A stretch of 7,466 bases of DNA from Pseudomonadota bacterium (GCA_023433185.1 JAEZEN010000447.1:1-7466); one strand, 5' to 3'; positions 1 to 5,797 are shown, counted from the first letter of the stretch. The notes: a model not told the origin generated them from the sequence alone. Program-made: numbers and translations.

Positions 1-534
1 GGGCAGCCGGCGCCGGCCGACGCCGACGCCGACGAGGCCGCGGTCGCGCTCCGCAAGGTGGCGCACAAGGCCCTCGCCGACGTCGGGGAGCATATCGCGG
101 CGCTGCGCTTCAACGTGGCGGTCGCCCGCATCTACGAGCTCGCCAACGCGGTCTCGGCGGCGGCACCGAAGGCCGGCGAGAGCGCCGCCCTCGGCCACGC
201 GCGGCGCGAGGCCCTCGAGATCCTCGTCCAGATCATGGCGCCGATGATGCCCCATCTCGCCGAGGAATGCTGGCGCGTGCTCGGCCATGGCACCATGGTC
301 GCGGTGACGCCCTGGCCGAAATTCGAGGCCTCGCTTCTTGACGAAGACGTGGTAACCTATCCGGTGCAGGTGAACGGAAAGAAACGCGCTGAATTGACAA
401 TCGCCGTCGATGCGTCACAAGCTGACGTGGAGAGGGCAACGTTGGCGCTTGAAGCCGTTCAGCGGGCGCTCGGGGGAAATACGCCGAAAAAGATCGTGGT
501 CGTGCCGAAGAGGATCGTCAATGTCGTCGTCTGA
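1..534 (+). CDS. leuS: Leucyl-tRNA synthetase, C-terminal part (5' end outside the window)
   Basis: This is the last 177 codons of a class I leucyl-tRNA synthetase, the cytoplasmic enzyme that charges tRNA-Leu. The frame is open from base 1, so the start and the catalytic, HIGH, KMSKS and editing regions lie upstream and cannot be checked. What is visible is the anticodon-binding helical bundle, with family-typical stretches such as LRFNVAVARIYELANAV and PMMPHLAEECWRVLG. The small C-terminal domain follows, with PVQVNGKKRAELT and the ending TPKKIVVVPKRIVNVVV. The stop is TGA at 532-534. The last 14 bases overlap the start of lptE, so the two are very likely cotranscribed and translationally coupled. 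The leuS-lptE-holA order is conserved in many proteobacteria. Identification rests on family recognition and synteny; only the truncation limits it. Confidence 0.94.
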   Translation, partial: GQPAPADADADEAAVALRKVAHKALADVGEHIAALRFNVAVARIYELANAVSAAAPKAGESAALGHARREALEILVQIMAPMMPHLAEECWRVLGHGTMVAVTPWPKFEASLLDEDVVTYPVQVNGKKRAELTIAVDASQADVERATLALEAVQRALGGNTPKKIVVVPKRIVNVVV

Positions 535-1060
535 CCACGGCCGCCGGGGGAACGGGCGGTTCGGCGTTGTCGGCGTTCTCGCCGCAGCGCTCGTGTTGAG
601 TGCCTGCTCGGTGCAGACGCTCTACGGGCCGTCGACCCTGGCCGGCGGCAGTGCCGTCCAGTCGACCCTCACCCGCATCTCGGTCGGGCAGGTCAACGAC
701 CGCGTCGCGCAGCAGGTGCGCAACCGCGTCATCTTCCAGATGGCCGGCGGCAAGGAAATCTCCGACCCACTCTACCACATGACGCTGACCGTGACCTACC
801 GCAAGGAAGGCCTCGGCATCACGGTGACGGAGGCCTCGCCGGTCTATTCGATCGTCGTCCAGGCGACCTTCGCGGTGAAGAAGGTCGGGACGGAGGAAGT
901 CCTCGTCAGCGGGACGAGCCGCGCCAGCGCCTCCTACAACTACGTCAACTCGATGTACGCCAACAGCCGGGCCGAGATCGACGCGCAGAACCGCGCCGCC
1001 GAGCAGGTCGGCAACGAGATCGCCATCCGCGTCGCCGCCGCCATCGCCGCGGGCAGCTGA
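521..1060 (+). CDS. lptE: LPS-assembly lipoprotein LptE
   Basis: The 179-residue product should be the outer-membrane lipoprotein that plugs and helps fold LptD, the translocon that delivers LPS to the cell surface. The ATG at 521 is chosen because it gives a proper lipoprotein signal peptide: arginines at residues 8, 9 and 13, a hydrophobic core (GVVGVLAAALVL), and the lipobox LSAC with the lipidated Cys at residue 29. An upstream purine tract GAAGAGG near 507-513 can serve as ribosome binding site inside leuS. After the Cys, SVQTLYGPS and the mixed alpha/beta body fit the alphaproteobacterial LptE type, which is poorly conserved in sequence. The frame stays open upstream to an ATG at 410, but that start would bury the signal peptide and is rejected. 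It overlaps leuS by 14 bases and lies 16 bases before holA. The assignment comes from lipobox, length and synteny together. Confidence 0.9.
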   Translation: MSSSDHGRRGNGRFGVVGVLAAALVLSACSVQTLYGPSTLAGGSAVQSTLTRISVGQVNDRVAQQVRNRVIFQMAGGKEISDPLYHMTLTVTYRKEGLGITVTEASPVYSIVVQATFAVKKVGTEEVLVSGTSRASASYNYVNSMYANSRAEIDAQNRAAEQVGNEIAIRVAAAIAAGS

Positions 1061-1076
1061 AGCGCGCGGCCGGTCC

Positions 1077-2099
1077 GTGGTCGAGGTCAAGACCGAGATC
1101 GAGCGGTTCCTCGCCGGGAACGACATCCGCCTTCTCCTCATCCACGGAAACGACACCGGCCTGGTCGCCGAGCGTGCCGCGGCGTTCGCCCGGGCCGTCC
1201 TCGGTGATTCGCCGGATCCGCTGGGCCTGATCCGCCTCGACGCCTCGGACGTCTCCGCCGATCCCGCCCGCCTCGCCGACGAGGCCTATGCGATCCCGAT
1301 GTTCGGCGGACGCCGCTGCATCGAGCTCCGGGTCTCCGGCAACTGGTCCGTGGTGCCGGCGATCCAGCCGCTGATCGCCGATCCGCCGGTGGATTCGGCC
1401 CTGGTGGTGACCGCCGGCGAACTCCGCAAGACGGCGCCGGTCCGCAAGCTCTTCGAGCAGGCGAAGAATGCCTTCGCCATTGCCTGCTACGCCGACGATG
1501 CCCGCGGCCTCGACCGGGTGATCGACGAGGAGACCGGCCGCGCCGGCCTCAGCATCGCCGCCGACGCGCGCGCCGCCCTCAAGCTTCTGATCGGCAGCGA
1601 CCGCATGGCGAGCCGCGGCGAGGTGGCCAAGCTCTGCCTCTATGCCGAGGGCGCCGGCGCGATCACGCTCGAGGATGTCCGCGCCGTGGTCGGCGACGCC
1701 TCCGCCTTCGCCGTCGACGAGGCCGTGGATGCGGCGGCTTCAGGCGACGCGGCGGCGTTCGAGCGCCTCTACCGGCGGCTCGCTGCGGCCGGCACCGCCG
1801 CGTTCACCGTCGCCGGCGCGGCGCAGCGCCATTTCGACATGCTCCACCGCGCCCGCGGGCTGGTCGAGCGTGGCGCCGACCCCGAATCGGCGCTGGGGCC
1901 GAGCGTCTTCTGGAAGCGAAAGGCGGCGCTCGCAGCCCAGCTCCGCACCTGGACGCTGCCGCGCATCGAGCGCGCGCTCCTGATCCTCGACCGCACGATC
2001 ATCGACAGCCGGCTCCGCGGCAACATCGCCGACGAGGTCGTCGGCCAGGGGATGCTGATGATCGCCACCCTCGCCCCCCGGCCGGCCCGCCCGGGCTGA
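1077..2099 (+). CDS. holA: DNA polymerase III subunit delta
   Basis: The 340-residue protein is the delta subunit of the clamp loader. It opens the beta sliding clamp and works with delta-prime and the tau/gamma subunits at the replication fork. Its length is close to the usual ~340. Near the N-terminus, residues about 19-30 (LLLIHGNDTGLV) match the degenerate, non-hydrolysing P-loop region typical of delta, followed by the DPLGLIRLDASDV stretch. IPMFGGRRCIEL around residue 73 is a strongly family-like segment. The C-terminal helical collar region contains the histidine- and arginine-rich AAQRHFDMLHRAR. The start is GTG at 1077, 16 bases after the lptE stop, and the first residues (MVEVKTEIERFLAG) resemble rhizobial homologues. 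The Shine-Dalgarno is weak, suggesting coupling to lptE translation. It is the last gene of this operon as far as can be seen. Confidence 0.92.
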   Translation: MVEVKTEIERFLAGNDIRLLLIHGNDTGLVAERAAAFARAVLGDSPDPLGLIRLDASDVSADPARLADEAYAIPMFGGRRCIELRVSGNWSVVPAIQPLIADPPVDSALVVTAGELRKTAPVRKLFEQAKNAFAIACYADDARGLDRVIDEETGRAGLSIAADARAALKLLIGSDRMASRGEVAKLCLYAEGAGAITLEDVRAVVGDASAFAVDEAVDAAASGDAAAFERLYRRLAAAGTAAFTVAGAAQRHFDMLHRARGLVERGADPESALGPSVFWKRKAALAAQLRTWTLPRIERALLILDRTIIDSRLRGNIADEVVGQGMLMIATLAPRPARPG

Positions 2100-2101
2100 G
2101 C

Positions 2102-2124
2102 GGCCCCGGGACTCACCGGGAGCC
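2102..2124 (+). terminator. GC-rich hairpin just after holA (possible transcript end)
   Basis: Three bases after the holA stop, CCCGG (2105-2109) and CCGGG (2116-2120) pair around a six-base loop. With a bulged A at 2121 the stem extends by GGC (2102-2104) against GCC (2122-2124). No T-run follows, so it is not a standard intrinsic terminator. A second GC-rich self-complementary patch (GCCGGC, near 2131-2146) follows. It may protect the 3' end or act with Rho; this role is inferred. Confidence 0.35.
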
Positions 2125-2405
2125 ACGACAGCCGGCCGGCGCCGGCGTCGGCCGCTGCATGACGATCCTCGCCTCTGCCGGCAGCCGTCGTGACGACACC
2201 GCCTGTCAGGCTACGACCCCGGCGAGTCAAGTCGCCTCGCAGAAAATGCGGAGCGCCGAAGATCCGACAGACCGTCCTCAGCGTATCCCGGGAGCCGTGT
2301 CGGGGATGTGGCGCAGTTCACTGCAAGCTCCGGGCAAGCAGGGCAGTCTACATGACGTACCCAGGCCCGCGTGCCCGCCCCCCTCCCCGGGCCGCCGGCG
2401 ACCAT

Positions 2406-2460
2406 GCCCCCCGCGGGCGACTGGAAATGCCGGCCCGCCGGTTCGACTCCAGTCAGGGGC
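2406..2460 (+). ncRNA. Candidate structured RNA element of unknown family
   Basis: A perfect 7-bp inverted repeat, GACTGGA (2419-2425) with TCCAGTC (2448-2454), is extended outside by GCCCC (2406-2410) with GGGGC (2456-2460). The extension is separated by an 8-base bulge on one side and a single A on the other. Inside lies a smaller self-complementary hairpin (CCGG, then CCGG, near 2430-2441). The 3' arm includes GGTTCGACTCC, which resembles a tRNA T-loop. I could not fold a complete tRNA around it: the D-arm motif and a matching acceptor stem are missing, and the T-stem has a mismatch. No tmRNA tag sequence is present either. It may be a structured leader element for yggS, a small RNA, a tRNA remnant or a dispersed palindromic repeat. 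Confidence 0.25.
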
Positions 2461-2623
2461 GCCCTCCCGAGCGGCTTCGTGCCCGGGGGGGCGTCCCTTT
2501 CGTTTCCCTTCTCCCGGCTCGCGCTTTCCCGAACCCCTTGCGAGAGTGACGGCTCGGGTGGCAAACCGGGCCGCGATCCGCCCGTCGGGCGTCCATGCTC
2601 CAACCAGGGATTCTCCACCGACC

Positions 2624-3292
2624 ATGACTGCGACGGCCCCGGAACGCCTTGCCGAGATCCGCGCCCGCATTGCCGCCGCCGAGACGGAGGCCGGCCGGCC
2701 GGCCGGTTCGGTCACGCTGATCGCGGTGTCGAAGACGTTCAATGCGCCCGGGATCGTGCCGGTGATCGACGCCGGCCAGCAGGTCTTTGGCGAGAACCGG
2801 GTGCAGGAGGCGAAGGGGAAGTGGCCGGGGCTCCGCGCCACCCATGCTAGCCTCGACCTCCACCTGATCGGCCCTCTCCAGTCCAACAAGGCGGCGGAGG
2901 CCGTCGGGCTGTTCGATGCGATCCACACCATCGACCGTGACAAGATCGCCGCGGCGGTCGCCTCCCAGGTGGCGAAGCAGGGCCGGCGGCTTCAGTTGTT
3001 CGTCCAGGTCAATACCGGCGCCGAACCGCAGAAGGCGGGCGTCCTGCCCGGGGAGACGGAAGCCTTCGTCGCGCGCTGCCGGGAGGTCCACGGGCTCGCC
3101 ATCGCCGGCCTCATGTGCATCCCGCCGGTCGAGGATGCGCCGGCGCCGCACTTCGCGCTCCTGGCCAAGCTCGCCCGGCGCCTCAGCCTCCCGTCGCTTT
3201 CGATGGGGATGAGCGGCGATTTCGAGATCGCCATCGCCTTCGGCGCCACCCATGTCCGCGTCGGCAGCGCGATCTTCGGGAGCCGGGCCTGA
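2624..3292 (+). CDS. yggS: YggS-family pyridoxal phosphate homeostasis protein
   Basis: The 222-residue product belongs to the YggS/PROSC (PLPBP) family: single-domain, fold-type III, TIM-barrel PLP-binding proteins. They have no known catalytic activity and help balance cellular vitamin B6 and amino-acid pools. Family motifs appear in order: IAVSKTF with the PLP-binding lysine at residue 37, FGENRVQEAKGKW near residues 56-68, HLIGPLQSNKAAEAV, the beta-strand FVQVNTG, GLMCIPP, and the phosphate-binding end LSMGMSGDFEIAIAFGATHV, followed by RVGSAIFGSR. The ATG at 2624 gives the normal family length and N-terminus (ERLAEIRARIAAAE). The frame is open upstream to 2159, but that extension looks non-coding. 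The Shine-Dalgarno is weak (AGGGA near 2607-2611). It lies alone after a long gap and converges on the Nfu gene, with 20 bases between stops. Confidence 0.93.
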   Translation: MTATAPERLAEIRARIAAAETEAGRPAGSVTLIAVSKTFNAPGIVPVIDAGQQVFGENRVQEAKGKWPGLRATHASLDLHLIGPLQSNKAAEAVGLFDAIHTIDRDKIAAAVASQVAKQGRRLQLFVQVNTGAEPQKAGVLPGETEAFVARCREVHGLAIAGLMCIPPVEDAPAPHFALLAKLARRLSLPSLSMGMSGDFEIAIAFGATHVRVGSAIFGSRA

Positions 3293-3319
3293 ACCCGGCC
3301 CGCGGCCTCGCGTCAGGCC
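3286..3319. terminator. Inverted repeat enclosing both stop codons of convergent yggS and nfu
   Basis: GGCCTGA (3286-3292) and TCAGGCC (3313-3319) are perfect 7-bp arms around a 20-base spacer. Each arm contains the TGA stop of its own gene. A competing hairpin CCGGG/CCCGG (3283-3287 with 3294-3298) overlaps it. There is no T-run on either strand, so this is at most a non-canonical bidirectional transcription barrier or a 3'-end protecting stem. Confidence 0.35.
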
Positions 3320-3870
3320 GGGACTTCGCGGATTTCCTCGACCTCGGGCACGTAGTGGCGGAGCAGGTTCTCGATGCCGTGCTTGAGGGTCGCCGTCGAC
3401 GACGGGCAGCCGGCGCAGGAGCCGCGCATGTTCAGGAAGACGACGCCGTCGCGGAAGCCCTGGAAGGTGATGTCGCCGCCGTCCTGCGCCACCGCGGGCC
3501 GGACGCGGGTGTCGATCAGCTCCTTGATGGTCGCGACCACCTCGGCATCCTCCTCGGCGAAGAACTCGTCGCTCTCGCCCTCGGCCTCGGCGCGGATGAC
3601 CGGCATGCCCGAGAGGTAGTGCTCCATGATCGCGCCGAGCACGGCCGGCTTGAGGTGCTGCCACTCGCCGTCGGCCTTGGTGACGGTGATGAAGTCGCCG
3701 CCGAGAAACACCCCGGCAACGCCGTCGACCCCGAACAGCCGCTCGGCGAGCGGTGATCGCGCCGCCTCGTCCGGCGTGCGGAACTCAGCCGTTCCGTTGC
3801 CGAGCACGATGCGGCCGGGAAGGAACTTGAGCGAAGCGGGATTGGGGGTCGTCTCGGTCTGGATGAACAT
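3313..3870 (-). CDS. Nfu-type iron-sulfur cluster carrier (Nfu_N plus NifU C-terminal domain)
   Basis: The 185-residue protein is a late-acting Fe-S cluster carrier that receives a 4Fe-4S cluster and passes it to client enzymes in the cytoplasm. Residues 1-87 form the Nfu_N domain, opening with the characteristic MFIQTETTPNPASLKFLPG and containing GVFLGGDFITVTK. Residues about 108-178 form the NifU C-terminal domain with RPAVAQDGGDITF and the cluster-binding CAGC motif (Cys152 and Cys155). This layout matches mitochondrial NFU1 and alphaproteobacterial Nfu rather than E. coli NfuA, whose N-domain is A-type-like. The ATG at 3870 starts exactly at the family N-terminus and has AAAGG about a dozen bases upstream. 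The frame runs on upstream across the tRNA-Leu gene in antisense, which is an artefact. It diverges from the tRNA gene 152 bases away. Confidence 0.94.
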   Translation of the reverse strand: MFIQTETTPNPASLKFLPGRIVLGNGTAEFRTPDEAARSPLAERLFGVDGVAGVFLGGDFITVTKADGEWQHLKPAVLGAIMEHYLSGMPVIRAEAEGESDEFFAEEDAEVVATIKELIDTRVRPAVAQDGGDITFQGFRDGVVFLNMRGSCAGCPSSTATLKHGIENLLRHYVPEVEEIREVPA

Positions 3871-3952
3871 CGGGCGGCGCCTTTCAAGGGGGCGGTGTCC
3901 CTTCATGTAGTCCCCGCCGCCCGCGACATCAAGCAAGCGGCGGCAGCGAGCG

Positions 3953-3980
3953 TTGACGCCAGCGGCGGGGCGTCTATGAT
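3953..3980 (+). promoter_or_regulatory. Sigma70-type promoter for tRNA-Leu
   Basis: TTGACG at 3953-3958 and TATGAT at 3975-3980 match the -35 and -10 consensus in five of six positions each, with a 16-bp spacer. Transcription would begin near 3987, leaving about 36 bases of 5' leader to be trimmed before the tRNA at 4023. It is the best promoter match noticed in the window. Confidence 0.7.
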
Positions 3981-4022
3981 CCGCCGCGCTTTCGGGGCTC
4001 GTCGGCCGGGAAGGCAGGCCAT

Positions 4023-4109
4023 GCGGGCGTGGCGGAACTGGTAGACGCAGCGGACTCAAAATCCGCCGTTCGAAAGAATATGTCGGTTCGAGTCCGACCG
4101 CCCGCACCA
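4023..4109 (+). tRNA. tRNA-Leu (anticodon CAA)
   Basis: This is a complete 87-base class II tRNA. The acceptor stem GCGGGCG (4023-4029) pairs fully with CGCCCGC (4099-4105), followed by discriminator A and an encoded CCA (4107-4109). The D-arm reads GCG-GAACTGGTAGA-CGC. The anticodon stem GCGGA/TCCGC (4050-4054, 4062-4066) holds the loop CTCAAAA with anticodon CAA at 4057-4059, reading UUG codons. The long variable arm (about 4067-4081) pairs GTTC with GAAT, as expected for leucine. The T-arm is GTCGG-TTCGAGT-CCGAC (4082-4098). The gene sits between nfu and the accessory-looking tetR-SDR pair. tRNA 3' ends are common integration sites, but no second copy of this 3' end is seen in the window. 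Confidence 0.98.
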
Positions 4110-4163
4110 TGAATTCAGGCAGAAACGGCCGCCGACGCCGCTCCGACCCGAGCCCAGACACGG

Positions 4164-4772
4164 TTACGGGCTTGCTGCGCCAGCCAGTTCCGTGACGAGA
4201 GCTTCAAAAGCGTCATCGAGAAGCTCGACCAATGACCGCTTTCCCTCATCGCGGCTGAGCGCTTCCGCAGAGATGCGGATGGCACCGATCGCGAGCATGG
4301 CGACGAGCCTGAGCGCGGTTTCACGCTCCGGATCGGGCCACCGATCGCGCAGGGCGTCGAACAGAATTCTTTCGTGCTCCACGTAGCTCGCCTGCTTGCG
4401 CGCCTGGACGGCCGGGCTTGACCGCATGAGCCGATCGATAGCGACCATCTCGTCGGCCGGCACCGCTCCGCAAACGGCAAGCACCGCCTCGCGGATGGCA
4501 TCGAGCGGCCTGGTCGTGTCGCTCGCCTCCCGGACGCGCGCGGCGATCATCTCCCCCATCCCGCTCTGGAGCGAAAGGAGGATATCGTCCTTCGACCTGA
4601 AATAATGGAAGAACGTGCGGCGCGCGATGCCGGCCGCAGCTGCGATTTCGTCCAGCGTCGTCGCGTCCACGCCCTTTTCGATGAACAGGCCGATGCCGGC
4701 CTCGGTGATCCGCCGAAGCGTCGCCTGCCGCTTCCGCGCGCGCAACCCTTCCGTTCGGCCATCCCCCTCCAA
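4164..4772 (-). CDS. TetR-family transcriptional regulator, probably of the adjacent SDR
   Basis: This is a one-component repressor whose ligand is unknown. The N-terminal TetR DNA-binding domain is clear: GLRARKRQATLRRITEAGIGLF (helix 1) and then the helix-turn-helix TTLDEIAAAAGIARRTFFHYF at about residues 38-58, followed by RSKDDILL. The C-terminal helical part would hold the ligand pocket and dimer interface. The start is uncertain. TTG at 4772 is preferred because GGAGGT (4779-4784) lies six bases before it and the N-terminus then fits the family (202 aa). In-frame ATGs at 4805 and 4814 would give 213 or 216 aa, but have no Shine-Dalgarno and lie inside the operator-like palindrome. The stop is TAA at 4164-4166. 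It is transcribed divergently from the SDR, the usual arrangement for a TetR repressor and its target. Confidence 0.9.
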   Translation of the reverse strand: MEGDGRTEGLRARKRQATLRRITEAGIGLFIEKGVDATTLDEIAAAAGIARRTFFHYFRSKDDILLSLQSGMGEMIAARVREASDTTRPLDAIREAVLAVCGAVPADEMVAIDRLMRSSPAVQARKQASYVEHERILFDALRDRWPDPERETALRLVAMLAIGAIRISAEALSRDEGKRSLVELLDDAFEALVTELAGAASP

Positions 4773-4792
4773 GCGCCCACCTCCGTCTTCCC

Positions 4793-4821
4793 TTGAAACA
4801 TGCATTGAGTGCATTTATTTT
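4793..4821 (+). promoter_or_regulatory. Promoter of the SDR gene, with an operator in its spacer
   Basis: TTGAAA (4793-4798) and TATTTT (4816-4821) are separated by exactly 17 bp, giving a plausible sigma70-type promoter pointing into the SDR. Transcription would start near 4828, about 30 bases before the ATG. The first operator-like box lies wholly within the spacer, so a bound repressor would block RNA polymerase. This is seen in sequence only; there is no functional evidence. Confidence 0.5.
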
Positions 4822-4836
4822 TGTGCATCCAGTGCA
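4800..4836. promoter_or_regulatory. Two operator-like boxes, probable TetR binding sites
   Basis: Two 13-bp boxes share the pattern TGCATNNAGTGCA, allowing one position: TGCATTGAGTGCA at 4801-4813 and TGCATCCAGTGCA at 4824-4836 (11 of 13 identical). They start 23 bp apart, near two helical turns. Each has TGCA half-sites in inverted orientation, and the first extends to ATGCA/TGCAT arms (4800-4814). TetR proteins bind such palindromes as dimers, often in pairs. The boxes lie between the divergent tetR and SDR genes and cover the SDR promoter spacer and the predicted start of transcription. Confidence 0.6.
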
Positions 4837-4857
4837 AATATAGCGAGGAATGGGCAG

Positions 4858-5769
4858 ATGGCAAAGTGGACCGTTGGCAGCATGCGCGACCAATCCGGCC
4901 GATCGGCGGTCGTGACCGGCACGGGCGGTCTCGGTTTCGAGGTTGCGCTCGCCCTGGCGCGCGCCGGCGCCGACGTGACCATCGCCGGTCGCGATCCGCA
5001 CAAGGGCGCGGAGGCCGTCGCACGCATTCGATCCGGTGCGTCCGAGGCGCGGATTCGCTTCGAGCGTCTCGACCTTGCCTCGCTCGCCTCGGTTGCCCGC
5101 TTCGCCGGGAGACTGAGGGGAGAGCGGGAGCATCTCGATCTGCTCGTCAACAATGCCGGCGTGATGGTGCCGCCGGTCCGCACGGAAACGTCGGACGGGT
5201 TCGAGCTGCAGTTCGGCACCAACCATCTCGGACATTTCGCGCTCACCGGCCAACTGCTCCCCTTGCTGCGCGCGTCCGACGGCGCGCGGGTCGTCTCGGT
5301 GTCGAGCATTGCCGCCCGATCCGGCGCGACCGACTTCGACGACTGGAACGCGCGGGCGCGCTACACGCCGATGCCGGTCTACAGCCGCTCGAAGATCGCC
5401 TGCCTGATGTTCGCGCTCGAACTGGAGCGTCGCAGTGCGGCCGCCGGGTGGGGCGTCGCGGGCATTGCGGCGCATCCGGGCGTGTCGCGCACCGAACTCC
5501 TCCACAACGGGCCGGGGCGGGGCAGCTTCCACAGCCGCGTGCGATCGCTTCTTCCGTTCCTGTTCCAGCCCGCCGCACAGGGTGCGCTGCCGATCCTATT
5601 CGCGGCGACCGCGCCCGACGCGCATGGCGGAGGCTATTACGGGCCCGACCGGCTGGGGGAGACGCGCGGGCATCCCGCAAAGGCCCGGGTTCCCGTACAG
5701 GCCTTGGACAATGCGGCCGCCACGCGGCTCTGGGAGCTCTCGGAGCACCTGACGGGCGTCCGCTTCTGA
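4858..5769 (+). CDS. SDR-family NAD(P)-dependent oxidoreductase
   Basis: The 303-residue protein is a cytoplasmic short-chain dehydrogenase of the retinol-dehydrogenase-like or WW-domain-oxidoreductase-like group; its substrate cannot be told from sequence. Visible motifs are the N-terminal MAKWTVGSMRDQSGRSAVVT, a cofactor loop TGTGGLG (residues 20-26), D72 for the adenine-ring contact, NNAG (98-101), structural N122, the catalytic serine in VSSIAA (about 150), and YSRSK giving Tyr175 and Lys179. A longer C-terminal tail (FLFQPAAQGALPILFAATAP and YYGPDRLGETRG) is typical of this subgroup. The cofactor loop is TGxxGxG, one residue shorter than the classical TGxxxGxG. The ATG at 4858 is preceded by AGGAA (4845-4849) with eight bases of spacing. 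It is probably repressed by the divergent TetR protein and ends 28 bases from the convergent acdR stop. Confidence 0.93.
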   Translation: MAKWTVGSMRDQSGRSAVVTGTGGLGFEVALALARAGADVTIAGRDPHKGAEAVARIRSGASEARIRFERLDLASLASVARFAGRLRGEREHLDLLVNNAGVMVPPVRTETSDGFELQFGTNHLGHFALTGQLLPLLRASDGARVVSVSSIAARSGATDFDDWNARARYTPMPVYSRSKIACLMFALELERRSAAAGWGVAGIAAHPGVSRTELLHNGPGRGSFHSRVRSLLPFLFQPAAQGALPILFAATAPDAHGGGYYGPDRLGETRGHPAKARVPVQALDNAAATRLWELSEHLTGVRF

Positions 5770-5789
5770 TCGCTCGCGCGCCAGAAGCG
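5761..5789. terminator. Inverted repeat at the SDR/acdR convergent junction
   Basis: CGCTTCTG (5761-5768) and CAGAAGCG (5782-5789) form a perfect 8-bp stem with a 13-base loop; the SDR stop codon begins inside the left arm. A shorter alternative, CGCGC/GCGCG (5777-5781, 5787-5791), overlaps it. No T-run follows on either strand, so a bidirectional terminator is only a suggestion. Confidence 0.4.
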
Positions 5790-5797
5790 CGTACCAG

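Larger units (their letters stand above)
2100..2623. other. Gene-poor 524-bp gap between holA and yggS, rich in inverted repeats
   Basis: I find no credible protein gene here. Open frames exist on both strands, but their products are rich in Pro, Arg and Gly with no family resemblance, as expected of shadows in GC-rich DNA. The stretch holds several inverted repeats. These are the hairpin after holA; GGCGA/TCGCC at 2221-2225 and 2232-2236; CCGACA/TGTCGG at 2264-2269 and 2298-2303; the multi-stem structure at 2406-2460; and CGGGC/GCCCG at 2567-2571 and 2580-2584, about 40 bases before yggS. Any yggS promoter must lie here, but no convincing -35/-10 pair is visible. The gap could contain an untranslated regulatory leader, a small RNA, or remnants of a lost gene. 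Confidence 0.5.

Noticed and set aside
2303..2460. Possible tRNA, intron-containing tRNA, permuted tmRNA or 4.5S RNA in the gap (GTGGCGCAG near 2308 and a T-arm-like GGTTCGACTCC)
   Set aside because: No matching acceptor stem, D-loop GG or anticodon arm could be built. No tmRNA tag codons are present, and the SRP core motif is not matched. Only the local inverted repeat is kept as a candidate structure.
2211..2618. Reverse-strand open frame of 135 codons across the holA-yggS gap
   Set aside because: The composition is that of a GC-rich shadow frame, with no recognisable motif or convincing ribosome binding site.
2159..2623. In-frame upstream extension of yggS, giving a 377-residue protein
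   Set aside because: The extra residues are low-complexity and Pro/Arg-rich with no family resemblance. YggS proteins are about 220-235 residues and begin at the ATG at 2624.
3904..3936. Promoter for nfu on the reverse strand (TTGCTT and TACATG)
   Set aside because: The spacer is 21 bp, too long for a standard sigma70 promoter, and the hexamers are poor.
3871..4161. In-frame upstream extension of the nfu gene, reading through tRNA-Leu in antisense and giving a peptide containing VGLEPTYSFERRI
   Set aside because: This is the familiar artefact of translating the complement of a tRNA gene. The Nfu family starts at the ATG at 3870, which has its own ribosome binding site.
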